DNA of 64,000 nucleotides, from positions 1-64,000 of the forward strand of contig NZ_JNZD01000005.1 of NCBI RefSeq assembly GCF_000725495.1, written 5' to 3'. This DNA comes from Streptomyces aureus. GTDB taxonomy: Bacteria; Actinomycetota; Actinomycetes; Streptomycetales; Streptomycetaceae. Below are positions 38,728-47,366 of the stretch, piece by piece. Under the pieces are notes generated by a model that saw only the letters and a program-made list of their open reading frames with translations, did not search any database and was not told the origin of the DNA. A program made the position numbers and the translations under genes. Position 1 is the stretch's first letter; each line of letters starts with the position of its first letter.

Positions 38728-38919
38728 ACTCCCGTTCCGTGGGCGGGGATCGGCCGCGCCGCCCCCATCGGCGGCGCACCGGCACCGGCGGCCCTTCGGG
38801 CCCCGCCGCACGCACCGGGCCGGCGGTCCCACCGAACTCACCGCCGAAGAACCCCCGTTGATCTTCACCTTGCTGCACACTCCTTGCTGCGCAGACGAAG
38901 CGGAGAACCAGGAGGTGTC

Positions 38920-39126
38920 ATGCTTCAGATCAATACGAGCAAGGTGAGCCGCTGGGACCAGCACGGCCGCGAACACACCGTCCACGTACAGCGGGCGGGC
39001 GTTCAGCGGACCATCCGGTGCGAGACGTGCGGCTGGCGCAAGAACACGCAGTTCCTCCCCTGGCTGAAGGCGGAGGAGCACCTGGCCGAGGAGCACCAGG
39101 CGACGGTGGACCCGAAGGAAGCGTGA
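38920..39126 (+). CDS. Small Cys2His2 zinc-finger-like protein
   Basis: A 68-residue basic protein. After a beta-like N-terminus (VHVQRAGVQRTIR) it has CETCGW, a 16-residue gap and HLAEEH: Cys-X2-Cys-X16-His-X4-His, close to a classical zinc-finger ligand set with a longer loop. GGAGG lies 4 bp before the ATG, fixing the start. I know of no characterised relative; the finger could bind nucleic acid or a protein. The 192 bp upstream hold a C/G hairpin near 38788-38811 that may terminate the MFS gene, and no other gene. Confidence 0.68.
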   Translation: MLQINTSKVSRWDQHGREHTVHVQRAGVQRTIRCETCGWRKNTQFLPWLKAEEHLAEEHQATVDPKEA

Positions 39127-39252
39127 GCGGGTCCGGGGAGCCTTGAGGACATCTGAAGGGGCTCGAGGGCACCCGGAGAAGGACCCTGGGGCGCCCGAAG
39201 GGGCCCGCCCCGGAAAAGCGTTGGCCGGTCCGGGCGTTCGGAGCGAGACTGA

Positions 39253-40053
39253 GTGCTTTGCCCTGGCGGACGAGAGACAGGACCGGCACTGACCTACAAC
39301 CGGGACACCCTGCCCTTCCCCGGCAACCGCGTAGCTCGCGTCACCCTCGCGACCACCTCCGACTGGAACGAACTCGACCCCGGCCGGCACCCCTTCGTCT
39401 GGGACGACGAGGAGGAGGCCCGCCTCCACGCGCTGATCCGCCCCTGGGTGCCGCCCGTGCTCTCCGGTTTCGCCGGCCGGTGGGAGTGCGAGCGGTGGTG
39501 CGAGGAGCAGGTGGACGCGATCATCCGGGAGCGCTACGGCAGTTGGGCCTTCGGCTGGAACTGGGACGACCGCTACGGCGGGCATGTCGACGGGTGGGCC
39601 GGCGCGTACACCTCGGTCACGACGCCCGACGCGACCGCGGCCCGCGCCTCGATCGCCCTGCTGAACTGGCGGAGGTCGCTGGAGTGGCTCGCCCGGCGCT
39701 TCGCCGAGCTCGCGCCGCCGCCCGACGCCTCCCCCGAGGACCGCAGCTGGCATCTGGAGCGGGCCTGCGTACGGCTGGTCACGCTGGCGCTGGACACGGG
39801 CTCGGACTACTGGGAGGGGGCGGCCCGCCGGCTGCTGCGCTGGTTCCTCACCAGCACGGGGATGGACCGGGCCGAGGCCGGCCGGGTCGTGGAGGCCGCG
39901 ATCGGCGGCCGGTTCCAGAGCTGGGTCACCCCCGCGCCCACGCTGATCGACTCGGTCGGCGAGAACGTCGCCGTCGCCCTCACCGGCCACCTCCCCTACC
40001 AGGACCACCGCGAGCGGGCCGACCTGGAGGACTTCCATGACCGGCACCGCTGA
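39253..40053 (+). CDS. Unknown Trp-rich helical protein coupled to a Fic gene
   Basis: A 266-residue protein I cannot place in a family. It is rich in Trp (about 15), with alternating helices and the conserved-looking segments RWECERWCEEQVDAIIRERYG and YGGHVDGWAGAYTS. No signal or membrane segment is seen. The only in-frame conventional start is GTG 39253, with GGAG 10 bp upstream; codons 1-15 may not be authentic. Its last 17 bp overlap the Fic-type gene, so the two are co-translated and may act together, as partner or inhibitor; this is inference from overlap only. Confidence 0.6.
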   Translation: MLCPGGRETGPALTYNRDTLPFPGNRVARVTLATTSDWNELDPGRHPFVWDDEEEARLHALIRPWVPPVLSGFAGRWECERWCEEQVDAIIRERYGSWAFGWNWDDRYGGHVDGWAGAYTSVTTPDATAARASIALLNWRRSLEWLARRFAELAPPPDASPEDRSWHLERACVRLVTLALDTGSDYWEGAARRLLRWFLTSTGMDRAEAGRVVEAAIGGRFQSWVTPAPTLIDSVGENVAVALTGHLPYQDHRERADLEDFHDRHR

Positions 40054-40885
40054 CAGCCTCGCGGTCTGGCTGCGGGTACGCCGCGAGACGGACTGGCACG
40101 GAGCTCCGGCACTACTGCCCCGACCGTCCGCACCACCCGGGCCGTCCAGGCCACCCGAGTCGTCCGCAGCACCCGGGCCACCCGAACCGTCCAGGCAGCC
40201 CGTGCCGTCCGCACAGCCCGAGTCGTCCGCGCCAATCCAGCCGTCCGCGCCGCCCGAGCCGTCCTCGCCAACCCGGCCGTCCGCGCCGTACGGGCAGCCC
40301 GAGTCGTCCGCGCCGCCCCGCCCGCCCGCACCGCCCGGCTCGTCCCCCCGCGACGGTTTCCGGGCCTGGTGCGCCGGGCCCGTCCGCCGGCGCGATCCCG
40401 TCCGTGCCGAGCGTCTGCTGCGGGCCCACGGCCTGTGCCTCGCCGACGCCCGGCGCCGCGCTCCGCTCGGCTTCGCGCTGCTGGCCGGCTGGCAGTGCGA
40501 GGTCCTCGGGGTGCCGCGGGCGCCGTTCCGTACGGGGGACGCCCACGCGAAGGGCGGGCGCGAGCGCTACAGCCTGACCGCCCGGACCCGGGAGGACTTC
40601 GCCGCCTGTCTGCGCGAGGCGGCCGACCCGGACATCCCGCTCGCGGGCCGGGCGGCGCGCGCCTACCTCGACGTGGCGTTCTTCCATCCGTTCGACGACG
40701 GCAACGCTCGTGCGGCCCTGCTGACCCTGGTCCACGTCCTGGCCCGGGAGGACGTCGTCCTCCCGGAGGTGGGCCCGCTCCAGACGACCCGCTACGCGGA
40801 CGACCCCGAGGGCGCCGCCGACCTGGCCACCCTCATCGGCGTGCTCCACCGCCGCGGCGGCACCCCCGCGCCCGCACACCGGTGA
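40037..40885 (+). CDS. Fic/Doc-family protein with proline-rich insert
   Basis: A 282-residue protein. The Fic active-site loop HPFDDGNARAA starts at His217, matching HPFx(D/E)GN(G/K)R with Ala in place of the usual Gly and Leu in place of the second Arg. The Fic fold transfers AMP, phosphocholine or phosphate to hydroxyls of target proteins. Residues 28-104 are a Pro/Ser repeat tract of period near 15 bp at DNA level, inserted between a short N-terminus and the helical Fic core. An FxxWCAGPVRRRDPVRAERLL helix follows. No inhibitory helix motif (S/T)xxxE(G/N) is obvious in either product. Confidence 0.75.
   Translation: MTGTADSLAVWLRVRRETDWHGAPALLPRPSAPPGPSRPPESSAAPGPPEPSRQPVPSAQPESSAPIQPSAPPEPSSPTRPSAPYGQPESSAPPRPPAPPGSSPRDGFRAWCAGPVRRRDPVRAERLLRAHGLCLADARRRAPLGFALLAGWQCEVLGVPRAPFRTGDAHAKGGRERYSLTARTREDFAACLREAADPDIPLAGRAARAYLDVAFFHPFDDGNARAALLTLVHVLAREDVVLPEVGPLQTTRYADDPEGAADLATLIGVLHRRGGTPAPAHR
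40118..40350. repeat. Degenerate CCGTCCGC-rich repeat tract in the Fic gene
   Basis: About 230 bp of short imperfect repeats (cores CCGAGTCGTCCGC and CCGTCCGC) remain in frame and encode Pro-Ser-Ala-Pro-type residues. Direct copies of CCCGAGTCGTCCGC occur three or more times. Confidence 0.65.
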
Positions 40886-40996
40886 CCGACCGGGCCCGCA
40901 CCCGGAGCCGGGCCGCCCGCCCGCACACCCGTGATCAGGGCCGCTCCCACGCCCCTGTCCCAGGACGCCCGCGCGCCCGTGCCCCAGGACAGCGCG

Positions 40997-41031
40997 AAGC
41001 CCCCGGTTCCCTGCTCGGGAACCGGGGGCTT
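40997..41031 (-). terminator. Terminator of glyS
   Basis: AAGCCCCCGGTTCCC, loop TGCTC and a perfect 15-bp complement lie 17 bp beyond the glyS stop. This is the strongest hairpin in the window. Confidence 0.9.
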
Positions 41032-41047
41032 GGTGAGTGCGCCTGGG

Positions 41048-42430
41048 TCAGCAGCCGACGAGGCGGGCGGCCAGGTAGCCCTCGATCTGGTCGAGCGAGA
41101 CGCGCTCCTGCTTCATGGAGTCGCGCTCGCGCACCGTGACGGCGTTGTCGTCGAGGGTGTCGAAGTCGACGGTGACGCAGAACGGCGTGCCGATCTCGTC
41201 CTGACGGCGGTAGCGGCGGCCGATGGCGCCGGCGTCGTCGAACTCGATGTTCCAGTTCTGGCGCAGCGCCGCGGCGAGACCCTTGGCCTTCGGGGACAGG
41301 TCCGCGTTGCGGGACAGCGGCAGGACCGCGACCTTCACCGGGGCGAGGCGGTGGTCGAGACGCAGCACCGTGCGCTTCTCCATCTTGCCCTTGGCGTTGG
41401 GGGCCTCGTCCTCGACGTAGGCGTCCAGGAGGAAGGCGAGCATGGCGCGGCCGACACCGGCGGCGGGCTCGATGACGTAGGGGGTCCAGCGCTCCTGGGC
41501 CTCCTGGTCGTAGTAGACGAGGTCCTGGCCGGAGGCCTTGGAGTGCGCGCCGAGGTCGTAGTCGGTGCGGTTGGCGACGCCCTCCAGCTCACCCCACTCG
41601 TTGCCGCCGAACTGGAAGCGGTACTCGATGTCGGCGGTGCGCTTGGAGTAGTGGGAGAGCTTCTCCTGCGGGTGCTCGAACCACCGCATGTTCTCCTCGC
41701 GCATGCCGAGACCGGTGTACCAGTTCCAGCGCTGCTCCATCCAGTACTCCTGCCACTGCTCGTCCTCGCCCGGCTTGACGAAGAACTCCATCTCCATCTG
41801 CTCGAACTCGCGGGTGCGGAAGATGAAGTTGCCGGGCGTGATCTCGTTGCGGAAGGACTTGCCCATCTGGGCGATGCCGAACGGCGGCTTCTTGCGCGCG
41901 GCGACCTGCACGTTGGCGAAGTTGGTGAAGATGCCCTGGGCGGTCTCGGGGCGCAGGTACGCGACGGAGCCGCTGTCCTGCGTCGGGCCGAGGTGCGTGG
42001 AGAGCAGGCCCGAGAACTGCTTGGGCTCGGTGAAGGTGCCCTTGTTGCCGCAGTTGGGGCAGTTGAGGTCGGCGAGGCCGTTCTCCGGGAGGCGGCCGTG
42101 CTTGGCCTCGTAGTGCTCCTCCAGGTGGTCGGCGCGGAACCGCTTGTGGCACGAGGTGCACTCGGTCAGCGGGTCCGTGAAGGTGGCGACGTGACCGGAG
42201 GCGACCCACACCTCGGGGGCCAGGATCACGGACGAGTCGAGACCGACCACGTCCTCGCGCGACGTCACCATGTAACGCCACCACTGGCGCTTCAGGTTCT
42301 CCTTGAGCTCGACACCCAGCGGTCCGTAGTCCCAGGCGGCCTTCTGGCCACCGTAGATCTCACTACAGGGGAAAACGAAGCCACGGCGCTTGCTCAGGCT
42401 GACGATGGAATCGATCTTGTCGGCGGCCAC
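41048..42430 (-). CDS. glyS: Glycyl-tRNA synthetase (alpha2 type)
   Basis: A 460-residue class II synthetase charging tRNA-Gly. Present are the N-terminal catalytic core ([14 protein letters not shown]), a zinc-type insert with CTSCH and CPNCG, motif 2 ([24 protein letters not shown]), motif 3 ([10 protein letters not shown]), and the C-terminal anticodon domain beginning [12 protein letters not shown]. The length is that of actinomycete GlyRS. The GTG start at 42430 is preceded by GAAGAGAG. It is divergent from the zinc uptake operon (197-bp gap), which holds that operon's promoter. No T-box leader is visible. Confidence 0.95.
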   Translation of the reverse strand: MAADKIDSIVSLSKRRGFVFPCSEIYGGQKAAWDYGPLGVELKENLKRQWWRYMVTSREDVVGLDSSVILAPEVWVASGHVATFTDPLTECTSCHKRFRADHLEEHYEAKHGRLPENGLADLNCPNCGNKGTFTEPKQFSGLLSTHLGPTQDSGSVAYLRPETAQGIFTNFANVQVAARKKPPFGIAQMGKSFRNEITPGNFIFRTREFEQMEMEFFVKPGEDEQWQEYWMEQRWNWYTGLGMREENMRWFEHPQEKLSHYSKRTADIEYRFQFGGNEWGELEGVANRTDYDLGAHSKASGQDLVYYDQEAQERWTPYVIEPAAGVGRAMLAFLLDAYVEDEAPNAKGKMEKRTVLRLDHRLAPVKVAVLPLSRNADLSPKAKGLAAALRQNWNIEFDDAGAIGRRYRRQDEIGTPFCVTVDFDTLDDNAVTVRERDSMKQERVSLDQIEGYLAARLVGC

Positions 42431-42590
42431 GGTGCTCTCTTCATTACGAACGGACGGCAGCGAATGCTTCAGGTTACCGGCGTCCGCCACCCCCGCATCA
42501 AATCGGTTCCCGCGCTGGGCCGCTTCCTACCCCTTCGGTCCGCTTGATGCCGGTTGCCGCGCGGCCCGCGGACGGCCGCGGACGAGCTTG

Positions 42591-42628
42591 TTGACAACCG
42601 TTTCCACTTTTGTTGAAAATGACTGTCA
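42591..42628 (+). promoter_or_regulatory. znuA promoter with overlapping Zur box
   Basis: TTGACA (42591-42596), an 18-bp spacer and GAAAAT (42615-42620) give a good promoter. The 15-mer TGAAAATGACTGTCA at 42614-42628 matches the streptomycete Zur box TGAAAATGATTTTCA at 13 of 15 positions, covering the -10 through the start codon. Transcription should begin about at the ATG, so the message is probably leaderless. Zinc-loaded Zur would block it. Confidence 0.85.
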
Positions 42629-43590
42629 TGAACGTACGACGACGCCTCATATCCGGGGCCGCGTCCGTGGCCGCCTGCGCCCTCGGTCTCGGCGCCCTCA
42701 CCGGCTGCTCCGGTTCCGCCTCCGCCGACGGCCGCGGCGACGGCAGACTCGACGTGGTCGCCTCGTTCTATCCGCTCCAGTACCTCGCCGAGCAGATCGG
42801 CGGGTCGCACGTGAGCGTCACCAACCTGACCCGGCCCGGCCAGGAGCCGCACGACCTGGAGATCAGCGCCCGCGAGACCGCGCGGCTCCAGGAGGCCGAC
42901 GCGGTCCTGTACCTCAAGAACCTCCAGCCGGCCGTCGACGACGCGGTGGCCCAGTCCGGGGTGAGGACGAAGATCGACGCGGCCACGCTGACGACGCTGG
43001 AGAAGCACGGCAACGAGGTCGGCGGACACGCGGCCGCCCACGACCACAGCGAGGGCGAGGACACCGGCGCCACCGACCCGCACGTCTGGCTCGACCCCGT
43101 GCGCTTCCGTCAGGTCGCCGAGGGCGTGACGGCCGCGCTGAAGAAGGCCGACCCGGAGCACGCGGCCGACTACGCCACGAACATGGCGGCGCTGGGCAAG
43201 AAGTTCACCGCGCTCGACACCGACTTCCGCGAGGGCCTCGCGGACACGAGGACCAAGACCTTCATCACCACCCACGCCGCGTTCGGCTATCTCGCCGAGC
43301 GCTACGGGCTCACCGAGGAGGCCGTCAACGGCCTGGACCCCGAGTCGGAGCCCAGCGCGAAGCGGGTGAAGGGCCTGGAGAACCTGGCGAAGGCCGACGG
43401 CGTCACGACGGTCTTCTACGAAACGCTGGTCAGCGACCGGACGGCCGGCACCATCGCCCGGGACGTGGGGCTGCGGACGGACGTCCTCGACCCGCTCGAG
43501 GGCATCACCGGGAAGTCCAGGGGCAGCGACTACATGCAGGTCATGCGGTCGAACCTGAAGGCGCTCCAGACGGCTCTGGGAACGAAGTGA
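42628..43590 (+). CDS. znuA: Zinc ABC transporter, substrate-binding lipoprotein
   Basis: A 320-residue cluster A-I metal-binding protein. A signal peptide ends in a lipobox (ALTGCSG) with Cys near residue 28. Ligand regions are PHDLE near residue 75, a short His/Asp-rich loop (HAAAHDHSEGE) near 140, DPHVWLDP and THAAFGYLAERYG. The His-rich loop is typical of zinc rather than manganese binders. The ATG at 42628 is preferred: the Zur box and -10 lie directly on top of any earlier start. It captures Zn2+ outside the membrane for ZnuBC. Confidence 0.93.
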   Translation: MNVRRRLISGAASVAACALGLGALTGCSGSASADGRGDGRLDVVASFYPLQYLAEQIGGSHVSVTNLTRPGQEPHDLEISARETARLQEADAVLYLKNLQPAVDDAVAQSGVRTKIDAATLTTLEKHGNEVGGHAAAHDHSEGEDTGATDPHVWLDPVRFRQVAEGVTAALKKADPEHAADYATNMAALGKKFTALDTDFREGLADTRTKTFITTHAAFGYLAERYGLTEEAVNGLDPESEPSAKRVKGLENLAKADGVTTVFYETLVSDRTAGTIARDVGLRTDVLDPLEGITGKSRGSDYMQVMRSNLKALQTALGTK

Positions 43591-43607
43591 TCACTGTGGA
43601 GGACGTC

Positions 43608-44375
43608 GTGAGCGATTCCGTCGTGTCCCTGCGCGGTGTCCGGGCGGAGCTCGGATCGCGCCCGGTCCTGCGTGGCATGGACCTCTCGGTGCGGCGCGGG
43701 GAGGTCGTCGCGCTGCTCGGTGCCAACGGCTCCGGCAAGTCGACCGCCGTGCGCAGTGTCATCGGCCAGGTCGCCGTCAGCGCCGGCGAGATCGAGATCT
43801 TCGGCGTTCCGCGCCGCCGCTTCCGCGACTGGCACCGGGTGGGCTACGTCCCGCAGCGGACCACGGCCGCGGGCGGTGTGCCGGCGACGGTCACCGAGAT
43901 CGTCGCCTCGGGCCGGCTGTCCCGCGCCCGCTTCGGCATCCTGCGCAAGGCCGACCACGCGGCCGTACGGCGGGCCCTGGAGCTCGTCGGGATGGCGGAC
44001 CGCGCCAAGGACTCCGTGAACGCCCTGTCGGGCGGACAGCACCAGCGGGTCCTCATCGCCCGCGCGCTGGCCTCCGAGCCCGAACTGCTGATCATGGACG
44101 AGCCGATGGCGGGCGTGGACCTGGCGAGCCAGGAGGTGCTGGCCGCGACCCTGCGCGACCAGGTCGCCCAGGGCACGTCGGTGCTGCTCGTCCTGCACGA
44201 GCTGGGCCCCCTGGAGCCCCTGATCGACCGCGCCGTCGTCCTGCGGGACGGCTGCGTCCTGCACGACGGCCCGCCGCCGCGGGCGGTCGGCCAGCACGCG
44301 CTGCCCGGCCACGACCACGTGCACCCGCACGCGGCCCACGACGCCGAACCCCTCCGGACGGGACTGCTCAGCTGA
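43608..44375 (+). CDS. znuC: Zinc ABC transporter, ATP-binding subunit
   Basis: A 255-residue ATPase with Walker A (GANGSGKST), signature (LSGGQHQR), Walker B (ELLIMDEP) and H-loop (LLVLHELG). The C-terminus ends in a His-rich tail (GHDHVHPHAAH) that may bind zinc. Three in-frame GTG starts exist; 43608 has GGAGG 5 bp upstream and is preferred. The stop overlaps the ATG of znuB by one base. It powers uptake with ZnuA and ZnuB. Confidence 0.93.
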   Translation: MSDSVVSLRGVRAELGSRPVLRGMDLSVRRGEVVALLGANGSGKSTAVRSVIGQVAVSAGEIEIFGVPRRRFRDWHRVGYVPQRTTAAGGVPATVTEIVASGRLSRARFGILRKADHAAVRRALELVGMADRAKDSVNALSGGQHQRVLIARALASEPELLIMDEPMAGVDLASQEVLAATLRDQVAQGTSVLLVLHELGPLEPLIDRAVVLRDGCVLHDGPPPRAVGQHALPGHDHVHPHAAHDAEPLRTGLLS

Positions 44376-45277
44376 TGGACATCCTCGACTACGCCTTCAT
44401 GCAGCGGGCCCTGCTCGCCGCCGTCCTGGTGGGCGTCATCGCGCCCTCCGTCGGCATCTACCTCGTCCAGCGCCGCCAGGCCCTGATGGGCGACGGCATC
44501 GGCCATGTGGCGATGACCGGCGTCGGCCTCGGCTTCCTGCTGTCCACCTCGCCGGTGTGGATGGCGACGGCGGTGTCCGTGCTGGGCGCCGTGCTGATGG
44601 AGCTGATCCGCTGGTACGGGAAGACCCGCGGGGACATCGCCCTGGCCATGCTCTTCTACGGGGGCATGGCGGGCGGCGTCATGTTCATCAACCTCGCGCC
44701 GGGCGGCTCGAACGCCAACCTGACCTCGTACCTCTTCGGCTCGCTGTCGACGGTGAGCGAGTCCGACGTGACGGCGATCTGTCTGCTGGCCGCCTTCGTC
44801 GTCCTCGTCACCCTCGGACTGCGCCGGCAGCTGTTCGCGGTCAGCCAGGACGAGGAGTTCGCCCGGGTGACGGGTCTGCCGGTGCGGGCCCTGAACCTGC
44901 TGACGGCGGTCACCGCCGCGGTCACGGTCACCGTCGCGATGCGCGTGGTCGGCCTGCTGCTGGTGAGCGCGCTGATGGTGGTGCCGGTGGCGGCCGCCCA
45001 GCAGCTCACCCGGAGCTTCGCGGCGACGTTCGCCGTCGCGGTGGCGATCGGCGTGAGCGTGACGATCGGCGGCACGGTCACGTCGTTCTACCAGGACGTC
45101 CCGCCCGGCTCGACCATCGTGCTGCTGACGATCGGCGCGTTCGTCGCGCTGACGGCGCTGGCGTCGCCGCTGGCCAGACGGCGGGCCCGCGCGGTGGCCG
45201 CGGCAGGGGCCGCCGGGGATCCCGCCGAGTGCGCGATTCCGGCCGCCCGCGGCCCGGAGAGCACCGTCGGCGTCTGA
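44375..45277 (+). CDS. znuB: Zinc ABC transporter, permease
   Basis: A 300-residue integral membrane protein with eight or nine helices of the ABC-3 family. It begins MDILDYAFMQRALLAAVLVG, a characteristic family start, followed by the IGIYLVQRRQALMGDGIGH-type coupling region and GLLLVSALMVVPVAAAQ. The start shares a base with the znuC stop (TGATG), so translation is coupled. It forms the zinc channel in the cytoplasmic membrane. Confidence 0.93.
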   Translation: MDILDYAFMQRALLAAVLVGVIAPSVGIYLVQRRQALMGDGIGHVAMTGVGLGFLLSTSPVWMATAVSVLGAVLMELIRWYGKTRGDIALAMLFYGGMAGGVMFINLAPGGSNANLTSYLFGSLSTVSESDVTAICLLAAFVVLVTLGLRRQLFAVSQDEEFARVTGLPVRALNLLTAVTAAVTVTVAMRVVGLLLVSALMVVPVAAAQQLTRSFAATFAVAVAIGVSVTIGGTVTSFYQDVPPGSTIVLLTIGAFVALTALASPLARRRARAVAAAGAAGDPAECAIPAARGPESTVGV

Positions 45278-45303
45278 CCGCGCCCTGCCCGGACTGGCAC
45301 AAT
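45274..45303 (+). promoter_or_regulatory. Possible separate promoter for zur
   Basis: CTGACC, an 18-bp spacer and CACAAT lie between znuB and zur. They could give low zinc-independent zur expression. A GCCCGG...CCGGGC dyad (45286-45310) overlaps it. Confidence 0.35.
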
Positions 45304-45335
45304 GGCCGGGCAAGGCCAGACGCGAGGAGGCAACG

Positions 45336-45752
45336 GTGACAACCGCTGGATCGCCCGTCCGGGGCCGCTCCACCCGGCAGCGTGCCGCCGTGGCGGCGGC
45401 GCTCGACGAGGTGACCGAGTTCCGCAGCGCGCAGGAGCTGCACGACATGCTCAAGCACAAGGGCGACTCGGTCGGGCTCACCACCGTCTACCGCACGCTC
45501 CAGTCCCTCGCCGACGCCGGCGAGGTCGACGTCCTGCGCACCTCGGAGGGCGAGTCCGTCTACCGGCGCTGCTCCTCCGGGGAGCACCACCACCACCTCG
45601 TCTGCCGCGTCTGCGGCAAGGCCGTGGAGGTGGAGGGCCCGGCGGTGGAGAAGTGGGCGGAGGCCATCGCCGCCGAGCACGGCTACGTCAACGTGGCGCA
45701 CACCGTGGAGATCTTCGGCACGTGCGCGGATTGCGCTTCGGCGAAGTCCTGA
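45336..45752 (+). CDS. zur: Fur-family zinc uptake regulator
   Basis: A 138-residue metalloregulator. Winged-helix recognition region GLTTVYRTLQSLADAGEV sits near residues 48-66. Metal sites are the HHHHLVC stretch with CRVCGK near residue 85 and a C-terminal C-x-x-C (CADC). The last gene of the znuACB-zur set, 58 bp after znuB. With zinc it should bind the box over znuA and repress the operon. GGAGG lies 5 bp before the GTG start. Confidence 0.93.
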   Translation: MTTAGSPVRGRSTRQRAAVAAALDEVTEFRSAQELHDMLKHKGDSVGLTTVYRTLQSLADAGEVDVLRTSEGESVYRRCSSGEHHHHLVCRVCGKAVEVEGPAVEKWAEAIAAEHGYVNVAHTVEIFGTCADCASAKS

Positions 45753-45781
45753 GACCCCTCTCCGGGGGGCGCAGCGGGGGC

Positions 45782-46321
45782 TCAGACACGGGTCAGATTC
45801 TGGTCGAGGATCGCCCGCAGCCGGTCCACGTCCCCGGGGGCGCGAAGGGCCCGCTTGGGCAGCAGGGTGAGAGCGTCGGAGGCCGCCTCGGGGCCGAACA
45901 CGACGAAGACGGTCCTCGTCTCCCGGTAGCGGTTCCGGACGCCCCACCCGCGCACCCTGGTGCCTTTGTCCGTGGTCGTCGTCACCCCGGCGTCGGTGAC
46001 CGTCATGCGGGTGGTGCCGTGGGACTCCGCGAGACGGTGCAGTCCGCGGCCCAGGGACACCGGCACGAACCAGACCGCGACCAGGACGAAGAGCAGCCCG
46101 CCCAGCCTGATCACCAGCGCCGTCGTGTGACCCTCGCGCCACGAGGGCCAAGCACCCATGCAGACGAAGGCGACGAGGGCGACCAGCCCCCAGATCACCT
46201 TCGGGCCGTTCTCGCCGGCGCGGAACTGCGTCCGCACCGCCGTCGTGAAGTCTCTGCTCGTCGGCCGGTACTCCAGCTCGACGGCATCCGTCCGCTCCGG
46301 CTGCCCCGCACCCTCGACCAC
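45782..46321 (-). CDS. YcxB-like membrane protein
   Basis: A 179-residue protein: a short cytoplasmic N-terminus (VELEYRPTSRDFTTAVR), two transmembrane helices at about residues 43-62 and 72-92, and a C-terminal beta-rich domain (MTVTDAGVTTTT-x-KG). That domain resembles the YcxB/bPH-like proteins whose function is unknown. The GTG start at 46321 is uncertain by a few codons. It is convergent with zur across only 29 bp and stands alone. Confidence 0.65.
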   Translation of the reverse strand: MVEGAGQPERTDAVELEYRPTSRDFTTAVRTQFRAGENGPKVIWGLVALVAFVCMGAWPSWREGHTTALVIRLGGLLFVLVAVWFVPVSLGRGLHRLAESHGTTRMTVTDAGVTTTTDKGTRVRGWGVRNRYRETRTVFVVFGPEAASDALTLLPKRALRAPGDVDRLRAILDQNLTRV

Positions 46322-46396
46322 GGCCCCTCCCCCGGTTCTGTGGTGATGGGCCGTGATCGTAGCGCCGGATGCGGACGATGCAGCCGGTGAAGGGAG

Positions 46397-47242
46397 TTAC
46401 GAGCCGTCGCCCCGCATGGCCTTCTCCATCGCGAGCAGCTGCTCGTTCGGGACGGCGCCGCCGAAGCGGCGGTCGCGCTGGGCGAACTCGACGCAGGCCC
46501 GCCACAGGTCGCGCCGGTCGAAGTCCGGCCACAGGACGTCCTGGAACACCATCTCGGCGTAGGCGCTCTGCCAGAGCAGGTAGTTGGAGGTGCGCTGCTC
46601 GCCGCTCGGGCGCAGGAACAGGTCCACGTCCGGCATGTCCGGGTAGTACATGTACTTCTGGAGGGTCTTCTCGGTGACCTTGGACGGGTCCAGGCGGCCG
46701 GCCTTCACGTCCTCGGCCAGCGCCTGCGCCGCGTCGGCGATCTCGGCGCGGCCTCCGTAGTTCATGCAGAAGTACAGGGTCAGCGCGTCGTTGTCCTTGG
46801 TCTGCTCCTGGGCGATCTGGAGCTCCTTGGCGACCGACTTCCACAGCTTGGGCATGCGGCCCACCCAGCGCACCCGGATACCGAGTTCGTCGAGGGTGTC
46901 GCGGGTCTTGCGGATGAAGTCCCGGTTGAAGTTCATCAGGAAGCGCACCTCGTCCGGCGAGCGCTTCCAGTTCTCGGTGGAGAAGGCGTACAGGGAGATG
47001 CTGCCGACGCCGACCTCGACCGCGCCCTGGAGCACGTCGAGGACCCGCTCGGCGCCGACCTTGTGACCCTCGGTGCGGGGCAGCCCGCGCTCCTTGGCCC
47101 AGCGGCCGTTCCCGTCCATGACGATCGCGACATGGTTCGGGACGAGCTCGCCCGGGAGTTTGGGCGCGCGGGCACCGGAGGGGTGCGGTTCCGGTGCCTT
47201 GTACTCGCGGCGCCGACCGCCCAGGATCCCGCGTACGACCAT
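46397..47242 (-). CDS. uppS: Isoprenyl (cis-prenyl) diphosphate synthase
   Basis: A 281-residue cis-prenyltransferase. The active-site loop HVAIVMDGNGRWA holds catalytic Asp43, and FSTENWKRS is the second conserved region. The C-terminal RPSGEQRTSNYLLWQSAYAE binds the homoallylic substrate. It builds the undecaprenyl carrier of cell-wall synthesis (or a shorter chain; actinomycetes have two paralogues). The ATG at 47242 gives the family length. It lies downstream of recO, gap 124 bp, same strand. Confidence 0.93.
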   Translation of the reverse strand: MVVRGILGGRRREYKAPEPHPSGARAPKLPGELVPNHVAIVMDGNGRWAKERGLPRTEGHKVGAERVLDVLQGAVEVGVGSISLYAFSTENWKRSPDEVRFLMNFNRDFIRKTRDTLDELGIRVRWVGRMPKLWKSVAKELQIAQEQTKDNDALTLYFCMNYGGRAEIADAAQALAEDVKAGRLDPSKVTEKTLQKYMYYPDMPDVDLFLRPSGEQRTSNYLLWQSAYAEMVFQDVLWPDFDRRDLWRACVEFAQRDRRFGGAVPNEQLLAMEKAMRGDGS

Positions 47243-47366
47243 CTGCTTCTCGTCTCCCTCTGACGTGCTCGCGTGCGCCGGGCGCTCGTCTCGCTCCGCC
47301 TGCTGATTCGTTGCCGCTCTCGCGCGCGTGCGCCGCGCGCCACCGCCCGGCCTCGCCGGGTGGCGC

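Noticed and set aside
39253..40885. Classic Phd-Doc or FicTA toxin-antitoxin pair
   Set aside because: The upstream product is 266 residues, with no Phd DNA-binding domain or small antitoxin inhibitory helix, and the Fic protein is longer than Doc. Kept as an unknown coupled pair only.
42431..42590. T-box leader of glyS
   Set aside because: No T-box consensus or antiterminator hairpin is seen, and the glyS leader is short and mostly shared with the znuA promoter region.
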